A DNA stretch of 64,000 nt from Rostrohypoxylon terebratum (Eukaryota; Ascomycota; Sordariomycetes; Xylariales; Hypoxylaceae). The notes below the pieces were generated by a model. That model was not told where the DNA came from. It did no database searches and saw nothing but the letters and a program-made list of their open reading frames with translations. Both the position numbers and the translations under genes were made by a program. Below are positions 45,624 through 56,976 of this stretch, piece by piece (position 1 is the first letter of the stretch; the number at the start of each line of letters is the position of its first letter). The stretch is from NCBI GenBank assembly GCA_022497145.1, contig MU385861.1, positions 437,934 to 501,933 on the forward strand. The letters run 5' to 3'.

Positions 45624-48154
45624 ATGGTTGACGCTCAGACCAATAACATGCCTCCTGTCCAAGAGGACGATGAGCATGAACATGAGAGTGGTCATGAAGA
45701 GCACCATCAAGGCCCAGCTCGAAAACGACAGAGGGTTAGGCTCTCATGTCTGGAATGTCGTCGTCGAAAGCTTTCGTGCTCTAGGGAGTTGCCATGCGAT
45801 CGCTGTATCAAGTCTGGCACACCTGATAGGTGTACTTATGAATCGAGGCCTGGTGCGGCGCCAGCCCCTCCGCCTGCTGGGGACAGGACATCTCTCGCAC
45901 CCGCTGCTCCTCCGGTGGTGTTTGGTTCTGATGTTCGCCGTCAATCCGTGAACCTCGCTCCAGTACGTCCGAACGAGCCTTCACTGCTCAGAGATGCTGC
46001 GCGTGACCATGAGCGGATCCGTCGGCTTGAACTAGAGGTTGCCCAATTGAGGGGTACTCTCTCATCAAAGCAAGCCTCGCTTGATGGAAGCACTATCGTA
46101 GCGTCGCCTGCAACTTTGAAGGACTCGATAAAGGATGGTCAATCTGTACCATCTAACCCCTCATTCACCCCACAAAATATCGAGGCGCCCGAGTATCAAC
46201 ATTTACGAGGACACGACTTTAAGACCAAATACTTTGGTCCACATAACGCCTGGTCATCTTTGCAGGAACTCACCGGAATCTTTGGTTTTATGAGGGAGAC
46301 AGCCGAGGAGTGGCTCAAACCACTCAACATTCAGAAGAAGGATCGGAGGAAGCGAAAGGAAGACCGCGAGAAAAAGGCTACGGAAGGCGATGTCGTCCTG
46401 GAGTCACTACTGCCTTCTAAAGAGGAAACAGACGCCCTTGTCGCAGTTTATTTGGACCAATTTGAACAAATCCACAGAATTGTTCATTTACCTACCTTCA
46501 AGGCCGAATATGAGGCATTCTGGGATCCCTCCAAGACGAAAACGGCCTCATTCACCGCTCTTTTATTGGCTATGATTGCCGTTTCCTGTTGTCTCGACAT
46601 GCAATCATCTAGCAAATTCGTAGGCGTTAAATCTAGCTCAATTCAGATGGCCGAGAAATGGGTTAGGGCTTGTGATGAATGGCATGAGCGGCAAAGTCAG
46701 AAGCACCGCATGCTGGTTCACTACCAAATTGCCTCCTTACTCTTTCTCGCTAAGAAGGTCAATCTTATCAAGAAGAAGCGATTTTGGACTACATCTGGAA
46801 AGATGGTTCGTGAAGGACTTACGATTGGACTCCACCAAGACCCCGACCATATAACTGCGAAAATTACTCCTTACATTGCAGAGATGCGACGAAGATTATG
46901 GGCCACCTTGGTTGAATTTGATGTCCAATCATCATTTGACCAAGGGCTCCCAACCCTGCTCAGCTCCGTCCACAATGTCACTGACGCGCCTAAGAACATT
47001 GACGATGATTCTTTCGACGAGAATTCTCACGAGCTTCCACCCTCGCTCCCGGCAAGCCATTATACATGTACATCATATCAAAATATCAGCCGCCGAAGTC
47101 TTGCACTCCGAGTGGAGCTTAACAAATTATTGACCGGACCGCCAGTAGAGCTCGAATGGGAACAGGTCCTTCAATATAGCGATATGATTACTCACGAGAT
47201 CGACCAACTGCCGGCGTGGGATCTAGAAACCGAAAAAGATTCGGACCAAAAGCCGATCCTAGCTCACACTTTGCTACACCTCCAGCTCCGGCAGTATCTT
47301 ATTCCGTTGCACCAGCCTTACTTGAAGCTTAGGAGGTTCAACTCAAAGTACCAGACAGCAGAGCTCATTTACTACACTGCTGCACGTGACATTGTTATGA
47401 TGCATGACAGGCTTTACCAGAAGGGAATTCGAACCCTGTATTTCCTTCGCGAAGACACGATGAATTCTGTCATCAATCTCTGCAACGTGACACTACACCA
47501 ACCGAAAGGTAGAGATGCCCTTTGACGCCATTTTAATCATTCTAATTGATCAGACTAACAAGATACAATCAGATTCACTAAGTCTAGTCATGTCAAACGC
47601 ACAAGAAACTCTCAGGCTCATTGAACGATGTATTATCATGAAGGAAGATCGTGTATTGAGATGCGGCAACAATGATCCGTGGGGCTATTCGTCGATGTGC
47701 GCTGCAATGGGTCTCTTAGAGACCCATATGGGCATAAAGACAGCGGAAGCTGCTAAGGCATCAGCAGCTGAGCGTTTCATCAGTCTACATTACAAACTGC
47801 TGGCGTTCCAAATCCCGCCTTACCCCAACCCACCACACTCACAAACAACTTCGCCACACGCAGCTCAAGATCCAATTAGCCGAGCTAAGGTATGTAAGAA
47901 TTTTACTATGAGTAAACCTCGTTTCTAATGATAGTTTGTAGTCTATCACGCCGTTCCCTATGGATGCGACACCATCAATGCCAATGGCTGTCACGCCGTA
48001 TCAACAGCGGGACGGGTTGCCAATGTCGATGCCCTGGCTGTTGCCTGCATCGGATAACAACCAAATCCCAGTCCCGAATCCTGATTTCAACTTTGAGATG
48101 CTCGGTTCTGATCTCAACGATCTGTGGGGAGATTGGGGTGGTGAATTTGCTTGA
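45624..48154 (+). CDS. Zn2Cys6 transcription factor with fungal-specific domain
   Basis: Three exons, 45624-47508, 47573-47889 and 47942-48154, give 804 residues. The start is followed by a His/Glu-rich acidic stretch and a basic run (ARKRQRVR). The zinc cluster CLECRRRKLSCSRELPCDRC continues IKSGTPDRC, with one extra residue in the last loop. A coiled coil follows (HERIRRLELEVAQLRGTL). The regulatory domain spans about residues 240-600, with FEQIHRIVHLPTFKAEYEAFW, KMVREGLTIGLHQDPD and RRRLWATLVEFD. Unlike the other zinc-cluster genes here it has no intron within the cluster. The tail is Pro/Met-rich and ends in an acidic aromatic segment (FEMLGSDLNDLWGDWGGEFA), typical of an activation domain. 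Regulon unknown. Confidence 0.88.
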
Positions 48155-49043
48155 ACTAATTTCTAACGGATTTATATATGAGACATTTTTAGAGGCATAA
48201 TGATATCTATTTGCTAGGTGCTGGTGGCTCTGTAGAACATCATTTACTTCAGTTTTTACCTATGTCGTCGGAACGGAAAATATAGCTTAAGATACCCTGA
48301 TGCCCGACATGAATTGATTGAGCAAGAAGGCTATTCAATATGAACCTCTCACCCTGTCCCGAACCCTCTACATTACCTAGCCACAGGAACCTCGTCGCCC
48401 TAAATTTGCTAAATAGATACCTACGAGCGTCTGAATTCCTACTACCTAGGCAGCATACTACGCCTTCCCATCTCGATTTGGCTAGCGTTCCGACAGCTGA
48501 ATCACAGCCCTGCGGGGCCACAGAAACACACTGTACATACGGCCAAATTCGAATCCGACTCATTAATCATCACCTCCCTAAAGCTTCTCGGCGAAGTGGA
48601 GTAGCAGGAAGGTTTCCATAAATCCCGGCACCTTTGCTAAGCAATGCTAAGCAACCTCTTCTATAAAGTTCTCGGTTCCGCATCCAGGGCCGAGGCTTCC
48701 CCATGCCAATATACTCGGAGCCTTATCAAATTAGGAAGGCATTAGAAATACAGAGCGGGTCCGGCTTGGCAAGTGAAATGCCTACCTTGGAAGATGCCCA
48801 GGAAGGTTCTGGGACCTGGGACCTGGGTATAACCGTGCCGCCGGAGTCGCCAATGACCTAGCCTAACTTTAAATAAACCACCAGTTTCGCTTCTCAAGCT
48901 GCATAAATGTAAAGGGGGCGACCATAATTATTTCACCTCTCCAAGTTATTTACTTGTCATACCCATTCAACTAGATATTCACAATCGACGAAAGACATCA
49001 CCAAGTATTTAAAGGACATTGATCTTACCTTAGCAACGTGGCA
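48155..49043. promoter_or_regulatory. Intergenic, promoter of the MAPEG gene
   Basis: 889 bp in tandem orientation. Short duplicated words such as GGGACCTGGGACCTGGG near 48810 occur. A CT-rich stretch near 48930-48980 precedes the MAPEG start. No gene. Confidence 0.5.
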
Positions 49044-49726
49044 ATGGCTTCGTATCTCGGTCTCGAGAAGAATATCTCTTACTATACTGTAAGTCGAGGT
49101 TGCCTCCTGGTCCTCTCACTGATACTTTAAAACTAACACCATCCTAGATTCCTGCAGCTATCGTCTTGGTACAACTTCTCTGAAAGCACCGAAAGTATCC
49201 AGATGTGCTTTCTAGTTTTAAGCTAACATGCATTGAAAAACCTAGGCGTTGCTGCCGAGAATGTACTCGGGCCTCACTGGTCCCGGCAAGAAGGTCTTCG
49301 ACGGTAATAACCCGCGCCTCTTCACTCAAGCCCTAGAGAAATCAGATCTCGACAAGAGAGTAAGTTCTGGGCCCTCACACACTTCCATAGCGGAAGGGAG
49401 TCGTCTCCATTGCGGTGCTGTAGCTGACCCACCTTCAGCTCAAAGGCCGTCTCCAGCGAGCCGAAGCCGCAACGGCAAATGCCTTCGAAACACTAGGCTT
49501 CTACGCCGCCGCCGTGACAGCCGGGAACGCGGGTGGTGTTTCGGCCGACATCCTGAACAACTTAACCCTGGGTTATCTGGCTAGCCGCCTCTTCTACACC
49601 TGGATCTATATCTGGGGCCAGGAGAACCGCAGGTGGATATTGGCCCGGACAAATGTATGGGGTGTTAGCATGGGTTTGTGTTCGGCTATGTTTGTCTTGG
49701 CTGGAATGAATGGGAATCAGAGATGA
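49044..49726 (+). CDS. MAPEG family membrane protein
   Basis: Small integral membrane protein of the eicosanoid and glutathione metabolism superfamily, probably in the endoplasmic reticulum. Four exons: 49044-49088, 49148-49168, 49246-49359 and 49439-49726, giving 155 residues. The second exon is only 21 nt and encodes IPAAIVL, the middle of the first membrane helix (YYTIPAAIVLALLPRMY). The polar loop LKGRLQRAEAATANAFETLGFYAAAV matches the family motif E-x-x-N-x-x-E around TANAFE. Further helices are FETLGFYAAAVTAGNAGG, LTLGYLASRLFYTWIYIW and NVWGVSMGLCSAMFVLAG. Biochemical activity cannot be assigned; fungal members are often uncharacterised. The micro-exon makes ab initio models prone to error. 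Confidence 0.9.
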
Positions 49727-50052
49727 AGATATCTCACGTCCTACGAAGTAGACTATGTTTCAATATGGCGTGGTAGAACGGGAAATGAATTTTAAGCATA
49801 TGTCCGAATCAAATATTAGTTGCAGCTTATAATATTATAATGGGTAATCGCCGAAGCAAGATGAAAGACGTGAGTCTCCTAACGGTAGACAACCGAAATT
49901 CGAAAAAGGAGTATGTAATTCATAATGGTTTATAGTCATCTCGTATGTTCAGTCGATCGAATCTTCTTAGACATCCCCCTAACAGTTTACTCTTTAATAG
50001 TCCAGTCGGCCAACCTCACATACCAACCCTAACCCTAACCACATCATCCAGC
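49727..50052. other. Intergenic, convergent 3' ends
   Basis: 326 bp. Just before the HD gene stop is AACCCTAACCCTAACC (50025-50040), two telomere-type units in what should be its 3' UTR. No gene. Confidence 0.55.
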
Positions 50053-50928
50053 CTACGCATCCTCTCTCAACAAACCCTCCAGATAATCCAGACCATCGAG
50101 CAATATGCTAACCGTGTCTTCCTTCTCCATTGCTCTCTGAAACTCCTCCTTTCCACCACCCTTTGTATCCACCCCATACCTCGCCCCGAACACGCCCACG
50201 AAGTTATTGTAAGTAGTCGCGGGTTTCTCGCGGCAGAGCCCGCACATGATCTCCTTCAACCCGCCGCTGCCGAACCCGCTCATCGGAAACTGGCGGACGA
50301 CGGTCCCGTATTCGTCGACGGCGATCACTGCGCCGTCTCCGGGAGGGAACCTGGGGCCTAGGAAATCCGTCATGATGGCTAGGTGCGCGAGCGCGACTTC
50401 GGGCGAGGGGTGGTGTAGGGCGATGGTGCCGGTGCAGTGGAGGGCGATGGCGTCCCAGACGATGCTGCTTCTGCGCCTGTGGCCGTGGCCGTGCTCACCC
50501 CGATCGCCGGCCCAGTCCTGTGCGCCTTCGCCCCCCTCCGCCACGTACCTTCCCACGAACTCGTAAGCGAGATTCGCGCCGTCGACTTCGAAGCGCTTGT
50601 CCTTGGAAGTGAGCTCCTTGGTCGTGGCCCAGCCCATATCATGTAAGATGGTGGCGAGGACTACGGTTTCTATGTTTAAATGTCACGGATTTGAGCTGGG
50701 AGGTGATGGACCGGATGATGCAGATGGGGACGGAGATAAGAGGGAAGAGAAGTTAGGTGATTTCTTAGCGAGGATGAGAGCCCAATACGCGCTGCGGATG
50801 CAGTGGTTATACGTCGCCTCGGTGGTATGCTGTTTCGTGTATTCAAGAGCAGCAATTGTGATGGGAGAGTGAGGGAACTTGATGCCGATATTGGGGAGGT
50901 CTGGAAAAGGGGTTTGGGAGGTGGACAT
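50053..50928 (-). CDS. HD-domain protein, cyanamide hydratase-like
   Basis: Metal-dependent HD hydrolase fold. Model: exons 50928-50712 and 50669-50053, 277 residues. The first exon holds the leading histidine segment TYNHCIRSAYWALILAKK; the second holds the HD motif ATILHDMGWATTKEL (His82, Asp83) and KDKRFEVDGANLAYEFV. Later come VWDAIALHCTG and IALHHPSPEVALAHLAIMTDFLGP. Both parts are in the same frame, but a TGA lies between them. A 42-nt intron with an unusual GTCCAT donor and a CATAG acceptor would remove it. If that intron is not real the gene is interrupted and would be a pseudogene. The substrate is not known; the family includes cyanamide hydratase and unrelated nucleotide hydrolases. 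Confidence 0.75.
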
Positions 50929-51802
50929 CTTGATTTGGAGTTTTGATGTTTTTTCAAGTGAAAACTACCTAATGCTGGCTTATAGGAGGTTGAAGTTTTC
51001 TATCCGATAGACCTAGGAGGATAGGTAGAAACGAGGTGGAAAGAGAATTGAATTTATAGCCGTCCATCAGGTATGATGATTGATACATATTCCACGACTT
51101 CTGGGCTTTAATGAGGCCAAGCATCTCATATTTTCCTATTCCCGTAACCCCTACAGGAGGCTATGACAAGTGGTTGTTGAAGCCGTGAGCATCAACTCTC
51201 ACCGGAGCTCCGTGTTGTGGTACAGCCCGCGCCGCCATGGCTCTTCCTAATAGGGCACACCTAACGCCTCATTTCCTAACCTCCGAGCCTGATCGGAGAC
51301 AAGCGCTGATGACGTATATAAATGGGCTACGGTGGACTATCTTGTAAGCCCCGCGTCCCAGATCTATCTATATCTAGGCTGAAGAGGGATGCCGGTGCTG
51401 TTGTCACCACTACTAGGTCGGCGGGTAGCCAATTATACTCAAGTCCAAACCTGGGTGCTTATTGATGCTAGCTGACTGAGCCAACATACACTGCTTTTCT
51501 AGGTACTCAAACGCCGCCAGTAGGTACATCTCCAATACACTAATAATACATCTCTAAATCCCGAGTTTTGTCTATCTATGACCTAGGCTTTAACAAGCAC
51601 GCAATTGTAGGATGTAGTCCGTACTAAATCTTCAAAACGCCCTTTCGCCCACCGTATCCATACCCAGCCAAGACAATTAGATTACACGGTTGGTAACCAG
51701 CCCACCAACGCTAATGCAATACCAGCACCTACATACCTACCGAGATATCACTTTTGGGAGCGTCCGCTGCAATCTAGCCTAGGTACACATCGCAGGCAAC
51801 CT
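50929..51802. other. Intergenic between RAV1 and the HD gene
   Basis: 874 bp in tandem minus orientation: 3' UTR of RAV1 and promoter of the HD gene. I see no coding, RNA or repeat feature. Confidence 0.5.
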
Positions 51803-54800
51803 TCAGAAACCAAAACTGTCTAGCAACGAGTTGGCATCCGGCTCTTCGAAAACGCTCGGTGGCGGTTTGACACCATGACTTCCAGTTCCCGTCTTCATCT
51901 CTCCTAGAACAAGGGGCGACATAGGCATATCTTGTACAACCAATGAACTGCGACGCCGGAGTAATTTTCTCGGATCGATATCCCCGCCAAAACTTGGTTC
52001 TGTTGATGGTGGTTGTCGGAGGAACTCCCAGTTGCGAACTTAAAACGGTCAGCTAATTATCAGTATAATACGATACGTACTTGTCGACTTACCAAGATCA
52101 AGACCCAATAGATCACACCCCATGCGATCGTAGAGCCTTGCGTTGTGTAAGACAAATTCCCACTCCGTCCTCGGCATAACCTTAGACGCTCCGCGGAGCG
52201 TTTGCAAAGTCTTTTGTCGTAGTTGGGAGTATAATACGACTAGGGCTGGATCGTCTGTTAAGAAGAGCTTGGCTTCCAAGTTGCTTGACGAGACTGGAGA
52301 TTCTAGCAGTGTGTAGACGGGGGTCTTGACGAAGTTAGCTTGCCATTCGCGCAGTGAATTTGGATGGGAACTAACAATCAGAGCGCGAACGGCCATATCT
52401 CTCCGCTTTAGCATCCAGAAGGCCCACGATGCAAGCCATCTATTACCTTCCTGAGCTGCGACAGCGAGAACTTCATTCTCGAGCAATTTTCTCAGTATCG
52501 GCCCACTGTCGCCCTCATACACCCTTGTAATAGCGATAGCGAGTTGAAGATCCTTGATTTGGTTTAGACAGACATTTACAGCATCTTGCAAATGGTTAGC
52601 AAGAAGGAAGAAAGCCGCGGCATATTCTACAGATCATATTAGTAGACGCGCATTTTGTGACACTTGGAAACGCATACCGAAACGGCGCTTGCTGAGCAGA
52701 GCATACGCATTCTTCAATGCCGTCGTTTTCCACTTGGGATCATCAAAGTTATTTGCTAAGAGTCTCTGTGTTGCGCCTTGCTCCTTGTTCCAACTTGCCA
52801 TGCGCCACAAACCCTGAAGGACAGTTTTCTTTTTCAGGGCAAGATAAAAGAGACTGCAGTCTACAGGATTCTTCATCTCACTCTTCGTGTACTCATTTCG
52901 AGCTACGATTTCAAACTGTGCTTTCTGTTGACCGATTAGTAAGACGATAGACGCAATTAGGCCACTTTTCCTTACCACGGCAGCCTCATCCGTAAGCCAC
53001 ATGAACATGCCGCTCTCTCTCGCATTTTCCCAAAGTAGGGTGCCATGATACTGACGAGATACGAAGTCTGTCAGTATATCTTGACTAGTAGAATGATAAG
53101 CCCAATTAATTTCCCTCCACGACATGTGGATTTCGTTAGTCCGTCTCTTCCTCAGCGCATGCTGCCTGAAGAATAGCATAAATCTCGAGCCGTTTTCGTC
53201 CATCGAGCGACGCTGCTTTTCTACCACCCCTAGACACTCAACAATGTCGAGTAACTGGATTTGCTCGTGACCGGAGAGTTGAGGGATTGTTATTTGCTGA
53301 AGTTTCTCACAAATATTCATAGCGATATTTTCCGTGAAGGCTTCGTCATTGTCGTCGAACGACGTCTGAGTTACGAGATAGGATGAGCCATTCCCATGAG
53401 TAGACATGGAGGCCTAACAAGTCAGTGAACTGAAGTTCTGAGTGATTCGTTCTGCTTACCACTTTGCTTATGTAGAATTCCGTCAGGTCGAGACCCAGGT
53501 AGTCGTCAATTACATCCCCTTCCACATGATACTTTAATGTATGGTTCAGAGCTAAGAGTATGTGCTTAACCAACGTGTGTTTGCCTGCCAATATGTACTG
53601 GCTGAGGAATTGAGGATGGAAGACTGGTAATGGTCCATTTAATCTCTGAATGATGTCGAATAAATCTCTTGTTCCATCTTTGCGATGTGGCACTCGCGCG
53701 TGCGATATTAAGCGGTCAGTTGTCCCGAATGTTCTGTCATATAAGAATAGCTGATTGCCCGCGCCTATGACCAAATTGCCGTCGCTGAGCCAAGTTGAGT
53801 CTCCAATAGGATGTGGCGTAAAATCTCGGATGCTGATTTCCCTGATCGGCGCCCATGCAGGACCCTTGTTCAGGTAATCAAAACGCATCTGAGAGAGTAG
53901 GATGATGCGATAAGGAAACCCAACAGCAAGAATCGACTGTGAATCTGGTGTAGATGTCCAATCAAGATCCTGCACGGTATTGTTATTCTCAAAATCTTGC
54001 TTGTATTCCAACCGGGCTCCTCGGATATCCCATATAGTTAATTCTGAGCGATCTCCGTTTACGAGAGCGGCCTTTTTCATGGTGCTACCACTGACCAACG
54101 TGGGTTCGGACACCCCCGTCTCCATCAAAGATGTCGAAAGCCATTCAACCTGATTTCGCTCTCGAGACACTCTAGCAGTCCAAAATTCAACGCGCCCACT
54201 GTGAGTATAGGATATGGCAACGTCACGGGCAAATACATCCAGTGAACTGGATATCACAGGTGAGGAACCTGCGGGATCAACCGGCAAAACATAAGCGAGG
54301 TCTCCAGCATCATCCAACTTGAATGTGCAGAACTCTCGAAGGCACGGCTCAACACCATTGGTATGCAATTTATCAGCGTCGCCATTCTTCAGAGGTAGGT
54401 GAAGTTCCCAGACTATTCCTTGTTGCTCCGATGTAACAGTTGCAAGATGTGCAACGGAATCATCATTAGCTCTCTCCCTTGGAAGCACAAGGATACAAAG
54501 AGGTTTGCCAGGGACGTCGAATTTGCGCTCAGCAAGTAGTGTGTGGGTATAGGAAGTACAATCCCAAACTGAGATACTGTCATGATGTAGAAAGACAACA
54601 AACCTGCCACCTCTGATGAGACATATTCGATGAATATGTCGCGTCTCTGGGATCACGTTGTGTCGTAATAATCGCGTCCGCAGCGGACCAGGAGTATGTC
54701 GCCACACAATACTTTCCCCCTTTTCGGTCCTTGATACGATCGCGCGACCGCTAAAGTTTCGCACAATCTTTTTAATCGAGGCAGAGTGTCCAGACCAGGT

Positions 54801-56087
54801 TGCGCAAGGAACCAGGCGATTCTTGGGATGGGCAGTCGGATCGAGGAAATCTGCAATGTTGCTCTGGTACACTTCTACTTTCCCATCAAAGTGATGAAAT
54901 AACACATTTAAGTTGCCTGCGTTCTTGTTGCAATAACTGAGAATTTCAACATGATGGTCTTCTGTCGAATCTCCGAGAAAGTCGAAGTCCTTGGATTTGA
55001 CGTAGGCGACATTATCCACATTCTCGGCACCCCTAGATTTGCTACTTATATTTTCTAAGGCCCAAGACGACATACTTCCATGCCCGTCGAATACGACACA
55101 GATTTCTGTGTCTCTGTTCGCGATGGACAGCAAATACTGAAGAGCGACGTCTTCTTTCGCTTCGACATCCCCTTCTTGTACAGCTCTTTCTGCGGCATTG
55201 GCAAGGTCCCGTTGACTGAGGATAAAAGCCCATCTCAAGTAATGTTTGCGCGTCTCATGCTCGTTCCGTATTGCTGCCGCCAGATCCAGTTTTCCCCATT
55301 GACGTAGTGATTGACAACTGGAGCCATCCGCACCTGTCCAGACGCGCATGACATTGTCAGCGCAAAAGGTGTAGAGCACATTCTCGATAGTTTGACCGAC
55401 GTATGAGGGCTTGCGCCATTGCATACTAGTAACGGCTTTCGGGTGTGGAAGATAACCAAAGTCGAAATGCACCTCCTCCGACCCGAAATTCAATCTGCGC
55501 CATACTTTCACTAGTCGGTCATGATATCCGACAGAAGCAATATAAGATGAGTCGTAAGATAGATTCGCGGCCTTCGCGGGACTGGCAAGCCCCTGCTGCC
55601 AATGACAAGTAGCGGGTGTCGTAGTCGTGTCGTAAAGCCAAAGAGAGGATCGTCCGATGAGAAGTTCTTCGGAGCTTCCCCATGACAGCGTCAAGGGGGT
55701 TGGACCTGGGTCGACCTCGAAGGATGTTTGTAAAACCCACTATACAGGTTTGGTTAACAACAAAACGGTGTGGTTCTTCTTGTGATTCTTCTTGTCGGGG
55801 TAGGCAATTACCTTCAGCGAACCACCATCATCACCATGGCTTAGGGGCCTGTATACTCTCACAGTCGCATCTGTACAAGTAGCTATCTTGCCTGACGACT
55901 CATCGAAGGAGACAGCCTCGAGCGGTCGCTCATCATCGTCGTATATAGTTTGGAGGATCGTTTGAGGGTCGGAGAGGATGGCTAGAGCGTTGCCTGTGAT
56001 GTAAACGATAATGCGCTTTTTGTCCCAATAACCGGTCGACACAGCTTGAAGGCTAGCTTCGGGCTGGCCTGGAAGGACTGCCTTCAT
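51803..56087 (-). CDS. RAV1: RAVE complex subunit Rav1
   Basis: Cytosolic RAVE subunit that promotes assembly of the vacuolar/endosomal V-ATPase. Six exons: 56087-55812, 55739-53460, 53413-52976, 52924-52678, 52626-52093 and 52038-51803. Total 1,336 residues, close to yeast Rav1 (1,357). The N-terminal half is a double WD40-type propeller region (SYIASVGYHDRLVKVWRRL, VTSMQWRKPSYVG, NVLYTFCADNVMRVWTG, WSGHSASIKKIVRNFSGRAIVSRT). The C-terminal half is the helical Rav1p_C domain with FMWLTDEAAVKAQFEIVARNEYTKSEMKNPVDCSLFYLALKKKTVLQGLWRMASWN and AAQEGNRWLASWAFWMLKRRDMAVRAL, both completed by splicing. The last exon restores LDLVRNWEFLRQP and ends with a conserved-looking PSVFEEPDANSLLDSFGF. All introns are 46-72 bp. 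Confidence 0.94.
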
Positions 56088-56139
56088 ACTATCGTCGCAA
56101 TTCTCTCAGTAGTAACATGTCTAGAGCTTCAAGGAGGGT

Positions 56140-56171
56140 GATGTGACGATGTGACGGTGTGACGATGCGAC
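56140..56171 (+). repeat. Four 8-bp units in the RAV1 5' leader
   Basis: GATGTGAC twice, GGTGTGAC and GATGCGAC in a row, 52-84 bp upstream of the RAV1 start. The array creates TGACG half-sites every 8 bp, the core recognised by ATF/CREB-type bZIP factors. Confidence 0.7.
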
Positions 56172-56619
56172 GGGTTGAATCGAAGTAGGAAAGGGTGTTC
56201 CGATTTTTGCTGGCTCGAAATTCCAAAAGTACTCCTTGCAATTTACGAAAATTAACCTTAGCTTTCGGCGTTCGGCAGGAGGATTTAGTCAATGAAAATA
56301 GACTTGGTATTATAATCGATTTAGTCTACATAGGACCATAGGTAGGTATAAACTTGTTTGTGAAACTTTCAGGAATCGCAATTCGGAGATGCAAACCTTA
56401 GAAATATTTTTAAGCCGGATGTACGTAGCGTCGTGTAGCTCTAAATTCTAATGAGGGTGTTGAGATGTCAGGTGCTCTCCAGGTTGTCAGATGTCGCTGC
56501 TACAGCGGTCATTCGCGTCGGCTTGCGCCTGCAAAATGACGTGGGACGGCCCGCGAATCCCTGCCAAAATGAATTAATAGGGACCCGCGATTAGCTCGTT
56601 ACTGCATAACTACAACTAA

Positions 56620-56659
56620 ATTACAGTGGACTACGGCGGATTACAGTGGATTACAGTGG
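56620..56659 (+). repeat. Four 10-bp units around ATTACAGTGG
   Basis: Three copies of ATTACAGTGG and one diverged copy (ACTACGGCGG) in tandem, then GAGCCCTG twice. A 10-bp period matches one DNA turn. About 550 bp upstream of RAV1. Confidence 0.7.
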
Positions 56660-56976
56660 GAGCCCTGGAGCCCTGGAATGCGATCCCCCATACATGGATG
56701 GATGCATAAAAATCACTAGGTTAAGCGCAAAAAAACACCTTCAGATCGGTTTTTTTTTCCCCAGGAAACACGCCCACGCAAAAATCAAGGTGTATTTCCA
56801 CAACGGATGTCTTTCATTATGCGTATCTTCGAAAATACCAGATCTCCCAGTCAACAGTAAAAGGGGTATCACTATATAGACCTGTTGAGCCTAGACCTGC
56901 TTGTTCCATGCATATTTCCATCGTACAAAGATGGGACAATCCCTCAACGCCGTCAATGCTTTCAATTACTTGATCA

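Larger units (their letters stand above)
56088..56976. promoter_or_regulatory. Intergenic, promoter of RAV1
   Basis: 889 bp between SFI1 and RAV1 (both minus). It holds the two short tandem repeats listed separately. Open frames near 56646-56879 and 56885-57163 are unsupported; the latter is antisense to SFI1. Confidence 0.5.

Noticed and set aside
28978..48154. Secondary metabolite gene cluster (oxygenase plus several Zn2Cys6 factors)
   Set aside because: No polyketide synthase, peptide synthetase, terpene cyclase or transporter is present, and gaps between genes are large.
50025..50040. Telomere-like CCCTAA units
   Set aside because: Only two units in a 3' UTR between conserved genes; too short to suggest a telomere or fusion point.
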